From: Limiplasma sp964504385
GTDB lineage: Bacteria > Bacillota > Clostridia > Christensenellales > Aristaeellaceae
Direction of reading: 5' to 3'
Assembly (NCBI GenBank): GCA_964504385.1
Contig: CAZDEF010000066.1
Span: 1-13,937 of the forward strand
Length of the DNA stretch: 13,937 nt
In this document: positions 5,833 through 11,268 of the stretch, piece after piece
Layout: every line of letters starts with the position of its first letter
Position numbering within the stretch: the stretch's first letter is position 1
Notes under the pieces: generated by a model
Told to the model about the DNA's origin: nothing
Databases searched by the model: none
What the model saw: only the letters and a program-made list of their open reading frames with translations
Made by a program: the position numbers and the translations under genes

Positions 5833-7104
5833 TCATTCATCCTCCCGTTGTTCATCCACCGTCGTGTGCACCCTGCCGTCCGCCATCACCAGCGTGAGCC
5901 GGTCGCCGGGGGCGGCGTGGGCCGCGCTGCGCAGCGCCGCACCCTCCTTGAGCACCACGGCGTAGCCGCGCTGCATGGTTTCCATGGGGCCGGACGTTTT
6001 CAGGCGCAGAGCCGCCTGTTCCAGACGGTGCCTGTGCTGGACAAGCGCGGCCTTCATCTGCGTTTCCAGCCTTACAGGTATGCGCTGCAAAGCGTACCGC
6101 CGCTGCGCAAGAGCCGCCTGCATCTGCGTTTCAATACGCAAGCGCGCCGCATGCAGCGCCGTGCGCATGCGCGCGCTGCGCTGCACGGGCGACTGCGCGG
6201 CGATGCGCGTCTGCAGCGCTTGAAGCGCAAATCTTCTGCGGCTGATCGCGTGGCGGGCGGCTGTCTCCAGCCCTTCCGTCAGCAGGGCGATCTCCTCCAT
6301 CAGCGCATCCTTTTCCGGCACAGCCAGCTCCGCCGCAGCAGAGGGCGTGGCTGCGCGAAGATCAGCCGTAAAATCTGCAATGGTAAAATCCGTTTCGTGT
6401 CCCACTGCGCTGATGACGGGCGTGCGGCAAGCCGCGATCGCGCGGGCGACCTTCTCTTCGTTGAACGCCCACAAGTCCTCCATGCTGCCGCCGCCGCGCC
6501 CCACGATGATCACATCCACCTGCGCCAGCCGATCCAGCGCACGGAGCCCTTCCGCTATTTCCGCCGCCGCGCCTTCGCCCTGCACCTTGACCGGATACAG
6601 ATAAAGCGGCATATCGGGAAAGCGCCGCCATGCCACGCGGGCGATATCGTGTATCACCGCGCCGGTTTTGCTGGTGACGATCCCAATGCCGCGCGGAAGC
6701 TGGGGAACCGGCTTCTTGCGCGATGCGTCAAACAGTCCTTCCTCGTTCAGCCGACGCTTGAGCGCTTCAAACCGCATGTACAATTCGCCCAGTCCGTCCG
6801 GCTCCATCGCGTCCGCATACAGCTGGTAAGCGCCTGTTTTTACATACAGTCCCACGTTTCCGTACACACGCACGCGCTCGCCGTTTTCCGGCCGGAAGCG
6901 CAGCCCCATGACCGCCTGCCGGAACATGGCGCAGTTCACCGCCGCTTCCTCGTCCTTGAGCGTAAAATACCAGTGGCCGGACACATGCCGTTTCAGATTG
7001 CTCAGTTCCCCCGTCACACATACGCCCTGCAGCAGCGGATCCGATGCGAGCGAGCGCCGCACATAATCGTTCAGCTGCGTGACCGACAGCTTCAGCCCTT
7101 TCAT
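5833..7104 (-). CDS. xseA: Exonuclease VII large subunit
   Basis: Catalytic subunit of exonuclease VII (423 residues). An N-terminal OB-fold domain (about 5-105, with LSVTQLNDYVRR and SNLKRHVSGHWYFTLKD) binds single-stranded DNA. The catalytic domain follows, with GIGIVTSKTGAVIHDI, the signature VGRGGGSMEDLWAFNEE and AVGHETDFTIADFTADLRAA-TPSAAAE. The C-terminal helical region (about 265-390) holds four copies of a 22-residue repeat and should dock XseB. A closing QRGYAVV motif and a small C-terminal beta domain end the protein. The ATG at 7102-7104 overlaps the folD stop as ATGA, so the two genes are translationally coupled; a modest AAAGGG lies 10 nt upstream. It is placed between folD and xseB as in many Firmicutes. 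Confidence 0.97.
   Translation of the reverse strand: MKGLKLSVTQLNDYVRRSLASDPLLQGVCVTGELSNLKRHVSGHWYFTLKDEEAAVNCAMFRQAVMGLRFRPENGERVRVYGNVGLYVKTGAYQLYADAMEPDGLGELYMRFEALKRRLNEEGLFDASRKKPVPQLPRGIGIVTSKTGAVIHDIARVAWRRFPDMPLYLYPVKVQGEGAAAEIAEGLRALDRLAQVDVIIVGRGGGSMEDLWAFNEEKVARAIAACRTPVISAVGHETDFTIADFTADLRAATPSAAAELAVPEKDALMEEIALLTEGLETAARHAISRRRFALQALQTRIAAQSPVQRSARMRTALHAARLRIETQMQAALAQRRYALQRIPVRLETQMKAALVQHRHRLEQAALRLKTSGPMETMQRGYAVVLKEGAALRSAAHAAPGDRLTLVMADGRVHTTVDEQREDE
5968..6234 (-). repeat. Four tandem 22-residue repeats in the XseA C-terminal helix
   Basis: Residues 291-379 of XseA consist of units starting RFALQALQ (23 residues), RTALHAAR, RYALQRIP and RHRLEQAA (22 each). The middle two share the pattern RxALxxxxxRxETQMxAALxQ. 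At DNA level, CATCTGCGTTTC occurs at 6055-6066 and 6121-6132, exactly 66 bp apart. The 22-residue period equals two hendecads, consistent with a long coiled-coil rod that offers repeated XseB-binding surfaces. Confidence 0.8.
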
Positions 7105-7952
7105 TTGGCAAATGCCCTTTCAGCAGCGGCGACCGTGTTGTCCATCAGCATGGCGATGGTCATTTTGCCAACGCCGCCGGGAACGGGGGTGATCCACGCT
7201 GCCTTGCGGCTGACGGGCTCAAAGTCCACATCGCCGCACAGCTTGCCATCCACCCGGTTGATCCCCACGTCCACGACCACAGCGCCCTCTTTGACCATAT
7301 CGGCGGTGATGAAACGCGGTTTGCCGATGGCCGCCACCAGAATATCCGCGCGCCGGGTGTGTTCGGCCAGATCTTTCGTACGGCTGTGGCACACCGTGAC
7401 CGTTGCGTTTTCCTGCAGCAGCAGCAGCGCCATAGGCTTGCCCACAATGTTGCTCCGGCCCACCACGACCGCTTCTTTGCCGGCGATCTCAATGCCCGCC
7501 TTTTTCAGCATGTGCAGCGCGCCCTTAGGCGTGCAGGCCACCACGCAGTCCAGCCCGCGCGAAAGGCGGCCGGCGTTGATATCGTGAAAGCCGTCCACGT
7601 CCTTCTCCGGCTTGATGAGCGACAGCGCGCGGTCACCGTCCAAATGGCGCGGCAGCGGCAGCTGAACCAGAATGCCATGCACAGCCGGATCTGCATTCGC
7701 CTTTTCGATCTCCGCTTCCAACGCCGCCTGAGACGTTTCGGCAGGCATGCGCAGCGTAACGGAGTGAATGCCAAGCCTTGCACAGGCTTTCTCTTTATTG
7801 GCCACATAGGTCTGGCTGGCGGGATCCTCCCCCACCAGAATGACCGTCAGTCCCGGCGTTTGGCCTTGGGCCCGCATTGCGTCCACGCGCAGCTTCAGTT
7901 CTGCCTCCAAGTCAGCGGACATGACCTTGCCATCCAACAGTTGAGCCGCCAT
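7101..7952 (-). CDS. folD: Bifunctional methylenetetrahydrofolate dehydrogenase / methenyltetrahydrofolate cyclohydrolase
   Basis: Cytosolic enzyme that interconverts 5,10-methylene-, 5,10-methenyl- and 10-formyl-tetrahydrofolate with NADP, feeding purine, formyl-Met-tRNA and one-carbon pathways. The 283-residue product has the family's standard length. The catalytic YxxxK is Y49/K53 (SQTYVANK), the folate site shows QLPLP at 97-101 and KDVDGF at 117-122, and the Rossmann domain carries VGRSNIVGKPMA. The C-terminus has TPVPGGVGKMT. The ATG at 7950-7952 is chosen because AGGAG lies 8 nt upstream; a GTG three codons earlier overlaps the previous stop and lacks an SD. It follows the TsaD-like gene after 5 nt and overlaps xseA by 4 nt, so all three are one transcript. 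Confidence 0.97.
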   Translation of the reverse strand: MAAQLLDGKVMSADLEAELKLRVDAMRAQGQTPGLTVILVGEDPASQTYVANKEKACARLGIHSVTLRMPAETSQAALEAEIEKANADPAVHGILVQLPLPRHLDGDRALSLIKPEKDVDGFHDINAGRLSRGLDCVVACTPKGALHMLKKAGIEIAGKEAVVVGRSNIVGKPMALLLLQENATVTVCHSRTKDLAEHTRRADILVAAIGKPRFITADMVKEGAVVVDVGINRVDGKLCGDVDFEPVSRKAAWITPVPGGVGKMTIAMLMDNTVAAAERAFAK

Positions 7953-7957
7953 GTGAT

Positions 7958-8929
7958 TCACTCCTCGCTTTCCTGTTTCAGCAGCCGCTTCATGCCGATG
8001 GCAGCCACGCCTGCTGCATTGTCAGCGCTGTATTGCGGCTGACCAAAGAATACTCCGATAGGTCTGCGCTGCTTGGCAAGTCTGCGCTGCAGCTGCTGCC
8101 TGAGCAGTGTGGAGGAGGCCACGCCGCCCACCACCAGCGCCTGCCGCGCATGCGTCTTTTCGCACGCTCCCGTCAGCAGACGCGCCACCGTGCGCGCCAG
8201 CACATCAAACACCTCTGCCGCGATCTGCTCCCGGCTCATGCTGCCCTCGCGGATCCACTGCTGCGCCTTGGTCTCCACACCGGACAAGTGGCAGGTGACG
8301 CCATCCTTTTCCATGCTCAACGGCAGCAGGCTCTCCACGCTTCCAGCGTAACTCATAGCCAGCTTTTCCAGCGCAGGCCCGGCTGGAAAGCCTAACCCCA
8401 GCGCCACGCCGATGCGATCCACCAGCTGCCCGGCGTGTAGATCCGCACTGCCGCCAACCAGCCTGAGCCGTTCCCCCCGGCATTCCAGCAGCTCGGTCGT
8501 CCCGCCACTCAGGTGCAGCGCCACAAAGGCGCTCTGCGGCTGCGCGTTTCCAATCAGCCCAGCGGCAATATGCCCTTGCTGGTGCGACGTTTCGAAAAGT
8601 GGCACTTTCAGCAGATCCGCAAGCACTTTGGCGTGTCCCAGTCCCACTGTAAACACCGGCATATAGCTGTCCGCCTCATTGCGCGGCGTTGCAGACGCAC
8701 ACACCGCGGCGATCTCCACGTCTTGTGTTTCCAGCTGTTTGCGCAGTTCTTCCACCACCTGCGGCATTTGCCGTACATGCGCAAAAACGGCCTCGCTTTG
8801 GCGAAGGCCGCGTTGTCCCTGCGCTACCGGCAGCAGCATCCGCGAGGCGGCAACCACCTCGCCCTGTTCGCTGACGGCGGCGGCAGAGGTCGTATAGCAG
8901 CTGGTGTCAAACCCCAACGTTACACGCAT
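7958..8929 (-). CDS. TsaD/Kae1-like ASKHA-fold paralogue (peptidase M22 family)
   Basis: A 323-residue protein built like TsaD, the ATP- and metal-binding component of tRNA threonylcarbamoyladenosine synthesis. It retains the metal-binding HxxxH (H116, H120 in ETSHQQGH), SGGTTEL at 141-147, DRIGVALGLGFPAGPALEKL at 171-190, VVGGVASS at 266-273 and the C-terminal metal aspartate D303 in SADNAAGVA. The N-terminal signature, usually ETSCDETS, is DTSCYTTS here, so the acidic residue is replaced. I infer a paralogue rather than the housekeeping TsaD, which in Firmicutes usually lies with tsaB and tsaE, none of which is here. The older label O-sialoglycoprotein endopeptidase is not supported. The ATG at 8927-8929 has GAGGAG 9-10 nt upstream, within the nusB stop region. 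Similar paralogues occur beside nusB and folD in other Clostridia, from memory. Confidence 0.82.
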   Translation of the reverse strand: MRVTLGFDTSCYTTSAAAVSEQGEVVAASRMLLPVAQGQRGLRQSEAVFAHVRQMPQVVEELRKQLETQDVEIAAVCASATPRNEADSYMPVFTVGLGHAKVLADLLKVPLFETSHQQGHIAAGLIGNAQPQSAFVALHLSGGTTELLECRGERLRLVGGSADLHAGQLVDRIGVALGLGFPAGPALEKLAMSYAGSVESLLPLSMEKDGVTCHLSGVETKAQQWIREGSMSREQIAAEVFDVLARTVARLLTGACEKTHARQALVVGGVASSTLLRQQLQRRLAKQRRPIGVFFGQPQYSADNAAGVAAIGMKRLLKQESEE

Positions 8930-8943
8930 GTTTCTGTTTCTCC

Positions 8944-9414
8944 TCAAGCCTCGCTGTCCGGCTTCTCGTCGGCCTGCAGCTCACGCTTTTCGCGCTCCAT
9001 CGCGCCCAGCACGCCGTTGATATAGCGGCTGCTCTTGGGCTCGCTGTAGCGGTTCGCCATGCTCATGGCCTCGCTGATAGCCACATTATCGGGCACATCC
9101 TCGCGATGGAACATTTCATAAGCCGCCAGCCGCAGGATGCTCAGATCCACGTGTGGCACGCGATCCAGCGTCCACGAACCGGTGGAAAACTTTTCAATGG
9201 ATTCATCCAGCTCGTTTTCGTGCGCTTCCACACCGCTGAGCACATCGTCGATGTACGCCCGTTCGGACTTGGTGGGGCGCAGCGCTCCCGCCTCGGGATC
9301 GAGGGTGGAAAGCTGCTCGTAGACCAGATCCAGAGATTCGTCGTCGGCCTCTCCGCCCGACAGCCGTTCATACAGAAGCTGCATGGCAGCCTGTCTGGCA
9401 ATTGAACGCGCCAT
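8944..9414 (-). CDS. nusB: Transcription antitermination factor NusB
   Basis: All-helical RNA-binding protein of 156 residues. With NusE (S10) it binds boxA in nascent rRNA and prevents premature termination. The start MARSIARQAAMQLLYE and the C-terminal signature VAISEAMSMANRYSEP followed by RYINGVLGAM are diagnostic; VDLSILRLAAYEM at 89-101 is the other conserved helix. A 20-residue charged tail (REKRELQADEKPDSEA) extends past the fold. ATG at 9412-9414 fits the family N-terminus. Its ribosome-binding site is poor (GGAG 11 nt away), and a GTG at 9426 has none, so this start is chosen mainly by homology. It follows the DUF2273 gene after 38 nt and precedes the TsaD-like gene by 14 nt. Confidence 0.96.
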   Translation of the reverse strand: MARSIARQAAMQLLYERLSGGEADDESLDLVYEQLSTLDPEAGALRPTKSERAYIDDVLSGVEAHENELDESIEKFSTGSWTLDRVPHVDLSILRLAAYEMFHREDVPDNVAISEAMSMANRYSEPKSSRYINGVLGAMEREKRELQADEKPDSEA

Positions 9415-9452
9415 GGTATCCAACACTCCGTTTCGCTAATATCGTTAGTATC

Positions 9453-9665
9453 TTATTCGCCCTTGGGCGGGAACAGTTTGTTGATACAGTTCTTCAGCGC
9501 CTCGCCCTTGTCTTTGGAAGCGCCGACAAAATAGCCAGCAGCCGCCAACGCAGCCACGAACAACGTGCGCCAGAAGCCCATGTACAGCAGCATCAGCGCC
9601 AGCAGCGCGCCCAGCATGGCGCAAACCACGCCGCACAGAGGGGTTCCGATCCGAAACTTCTCCAT
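9453..9665 (-). CDS. DUF2273 small membrane protein of the Asp23 operon
   Basis: A 70-residue membrane protein with two closely spaced hydrophobic helices (about 9-31 and 33-49) around the conserved turn GFWRTLF, then a positively charged tail KDKGEALKNCINKLFPPKGE. This layout and its place directly after amaP match the DUF2273 proteins found in Asp23/Gls24 operons; the molecular role is unknown. Its ATG overlaps the amaP stop by one base (TGATG) and AGGAGG lies 10 nt upstream. A GTG one codon earlier with 7-nt spacing is an alternative start. It probably forms a membrane assembly with AmaP, which is inferred from operon context only. Confidence 0.88.
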   Translation of the reverse strand: MEKFRIGTPLCGVVCAMLGALLALMLLYMGFWRTLFVAALAAAGYFVGASKDKGEALKNCINKLFPPKGE

Positions 9666-10468
9666 CACGCCTGCGCCTCCTCTTCAGCCGTTTCTGCCAC
9701 GGCGATCTCATCTTCCGCCGTCTCCACGGTTTCAGGCTCCTGCAGGGGTTTTTCTTCCTGCACAGCAAGCGTTTCAGGCTCCGCCGCCGGCTCGGCAGGG
9801 GCTTCCTGCACAGCGGGGAGCTCCTCGACCGTTTCGGCCTGGGCAGCCTTTTCGGTGTAGATCTGCGGCTCTTCCTTATGCTGGCAGAGCTGCTCCATCT
9901 GCAGGGGAGACGCCTCCTCCAGCACGGGCACTTCGGCAGGCGGGGCCAGACGGGCGATGTCAGTCTCCACCTTCACGCGCACTTCGTACACATCCACGCC
10001 GCTGCAGGAGGTGATGTACTGCTTGATCTGCTTTTGCAGCGCGTTTACCGCCAGCGGGATGTTCACGCCGCTCATCAGCAGGATGCGGATCTCCACGCTG
10101 ATGCCGCTGCGAACGCGGTAGATCTTCGTGTGGCTCACCTTCAGTTCGGGATGGGCCTCCACGCATTTCTTCACCATGTTTTCCAGTGCTTTCATGGAGA
10201 TGCTCATGTCGCCGTACTCCGTGCGCTGCATCACAAATCCCTTATCCTTGCGGCGGCGGCACAGCAGGCTCAGCCCATGCAGCCCCAGCAGGATCAGCAC
10301 TACGCACACAGCCACAGCCGCCCAGCGCAGCCAGCCCTCTGTGATATCCGACAGATAGCGGTCCAGTTCACCCCCGCCGAAGCACCACAGCAGCCCGCAC
10401 ACCGCCACAGCGATGAGGACAAGCCCTGTCAGCGCAGCCAGAATGCGATCCCATATACGCAGTTTCAT
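9665..10468 (-). CDS. amaP: Alkaline shock response membrane anchor protein AmaP with a long acidic tail
   Basis: In Staphylococcus, AmaP tethers Asp23 to the membrane. This 267-residue version has two transmembrane helices (about 9-30 and 47-70), a basic RRRKDK just after the second, and an Asp23-like domain (about 80-170). That domain includes GISVEIRILL and SGVDVYEVRVKVE. Residues 172-267 form a low-complexity tail rich in Glu, Ala and Pro, unusually long compared with the core fold. ATG at 10466-10468 has a strong AAGGAGG 9 nt upstream. It lies 80 nt after asp23, with a strong hairpin in the gap, and overlaps the DUF2273 start by one base. Confidence 0.9.
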   Translation of the reverse strand: MKLRIWDRILAALTGLVLIAVAVCGLLWCFGGGELDRYLSDITEGWLRWAAVAVCVVLILLGLHGLSLLCRRRKDKGFVMQRTEYGDMSISMKALENMVKKCVEAHPELKVSHTKIYRVRSGISVEIRILLMSGVNIPLAVNALQKQIKQYITSCSGVDVYEVRVKVETDIARLAPPAEVPVLEEASPLQMEQLCQHKEEPQIYTEKAAQAETVEELPAVQEAPAEPAAEPETLAVQEEKPLQEPETVETAEDEIAVAETAEEEAQA

Positions 10469-10510
10469 CCCCGCAAACCTCCTTCCAAAGTTCCTACAGG
10501 AAAAGCAATG

Positions 10511-10540
10511 CCTGTTCCGGGCTGAAAAACCCGGAACAGG
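10511..10540 (-). terminator. Strong hairpin between asp23 and amaP (partial terminator or stability element)
   Basis: CCTGTTCCGGG (10511-10521) and CCCGGAACAGG (10530-10540) form a perfect 11-bp stem with an 8-nt loop. The stem begins 8 nt after the asp23 stop. On the minus-strand RNA it is followed by CATTGCTTTTCC, a poor U-tract, so full termination is unlikely. Partial termination or 3'-end protection that makes asp23 more abundant than amaP is the likely effect. A small second dyad, TTCCT/AGGAA, follows at 10491-10502. Confidence 0.7.
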
Positions 10541-10548
10541 TAACTGTC

Positions 10549-11154
10549 TTATTCTTCCGAAGCGGTCTGCTCCTCTGCAGCGGTCTCAGCTTCCGCCTTG
10601 GCCTGCTCCATTTCCAGATCGGCAGCGGTGGGCTCATGCTCCTCGGCGGGCGTAGGCTCGCCTTCAAACTCCACATGCACCGGCTCCGCAGGCTGCTTGG
10701 GCGCTTCTTCCGGTTTGTTCTGCGCCGTCAGGCTTTCCAGACTTTCCAGTCCTTCCAGCGCCTTCTGTTCCTTTTCGAAGCTCACGCCCTGCACATGCAC
10801 GTCCACACGCACAACATGCAGGCCCGTCATGCTTTCGATGGACTTGCGCACATTCTCCTGCACGGCTGCGGCGCAGGTCTGGATGGGCGTGCCGTATTCC
10901 ACGATCAGGTAGATATCCACGGCAGCCTCTTCGGTGCCCAGCTCCACCTTCACACCCTTGGTGATATTCTTGTTGCGGCCAAAAACCTCGCTGATGCCGC
11001 CGCCGGAGCACATGCCGGCAACGCCCTCTACTTCATTGGCGGCCACGCCCGCAATGATGGCGATGACTTCATTGGCATATGTGATGGTACCCGTGGAATC
11101 ATTCTCCTGATTCAGGGTCAAGGGCAGATTGTCCTTTTCCTTCTTGGTGGCCAT
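10549..11154 (-). CDS. Asp23/Gls24 family envelope stress response protein with an acidic tail
   Basis: A 201-residue soluble protein. The Asp23 domain spans about residues 22-125, with TGTITYANEVIAIIAGVAAN, EVEGVAGM, GVKVELG, IYLIVEYG and the helix VQENVRKSIESMTGL, then VVRVDVHVQGV. Residues from about 145 to 201 are a Glu/Pro/Ala-rich tail. Asp23 proteins are abundant, gather at the membrane through AmaP and affect envelope stress gene expression; the exact role is not settled. The ATG at 11152-11154 is chosen because AAGGAGG is 8 nt upstream; the reading frame is open further up to 11265, but that region holds the promoter and leader. It is the first gene behind a sigma-A promoter, with a leader of about 53 nt containing a hairpin. 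Confidence 0.93.
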   Translation of the reverse strand: MATKKEKDNLPLTLNQENDSTGTITYANEVIAIIAGVAANEVEGVAGMCSGGGISEVFGRNKNITKGVKVELGTEEAAVDIYLIVEYGTPIQTCAAAVQENVRKSIESMTGLHVVRVDVHVQGVSFEKEQKALEGLESLESLTAQNKPEEAPKQPAEPVHVEFEGEPTPAEEHEPTAADLEMEQAKAEAETAAEEQTASEE

Positions 11155-11178
11155 ATTCCACACCTCCTTGGGATCGAT

Positions 11179-11196
11179 GCGTCTGCTGACAGACGC
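11179..11196 (-). promoter_or_regulatory. Hairpin in the asp23 leader
   Basis: GCGTCTG pairs perfectly with CAGACGC around the loop TCAG in the minus-strand RNA. The stem ends about 10 nt before the AAGGAGG ribosome-binding site. An alternative 5-bp hairpin, CAGAC-AGC-GTCTG (11190-11202), uses one arm of the first, so the two are mutually exclusive. Confidence 0.55.
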
Positions 11197-11198
11197 TG

Positions 11199-11224
11199 TC
11201 TGATACACCGTTAAGTATATCAGA
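11199..11224. promoter_or_regulatory. Candidate operator: 10-bp-arm dyad over the asp23 -10 region and start site
   Basis: Arms TCTGATACAC (11199-11208) and GTATATCAGA (11215-11224) are inverted repeats with one mismatch around the 6-bp spacer CGTTAA. The dyad covers the -10 hexamer (11214-11219) and the expected start site near 11207, which is a classical repressor position. No regulator gene is nearby. It could also form a hairpin at the very 5' end of the transcript. Confidence 0.5.
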
Positions 11225-11242
11225 TATTGCCCCGCTTGACAA
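11214..11242 (-). promoter_or_regulatory. Sigma-A promoter for the asp23 operon
   Basis: On the minus strand TTGTCA (11237-11242) and TATACT (11214-11219) are separated by 17 bp. The predicted start is near 11207. It lies in the 114-bp gap between aspS and asp23 and is the only strong promoter I see for the following 13 genes. Confidence 0.82.
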
Positions 11243-11250
11243 TCAAGCGG
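11232..11250. promoter_or_regulatory. Perfect inverted repeat over the asp23 -35 element
   Basis: CCGCTTG (11232-11238) and CAAGCGG (11244-11250) form a 7-bp stem with a 5-nt loop, located 18 nt after the aspS stop and overlapping the -35 hexamer. There is no T-run on the minus strand after it. It may be a weak aspS terminator, a second operator, or both. Confidence 0.45.
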
Positions 11251-11268
11251 CTGAATTTGTTTCAATCC

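Noticed and set aside
5719..7587. A 622-codon plus-strand open frame opposite xseA and folD
   Set aside because: Shadow of two conserved genes with diagnostic motifs; it spans their boundary and has no recognisable domain.
7958..8929. Annotation as an O-sialoglycoprotein endopeptidase
   Set aside because: This is a historical label for the TsaD/Kae1 family; the motifs are those of an ATP-binding ASKHA protein, not a protease.
9415..9452. Possible promoter or terminator ahead of nusB
   Set aside because: Only short repeats (CTAA/TTAG, a GATAC direct repeat) are visible, with no -35/-10 pair or stem of useful length.
10549..11265. A longer Asp23 protein starting at 11265
   Set aside because: The extra 37 codons cover the promoter, leader and SD; the start at 11154 has an ideal AAGGAGG.
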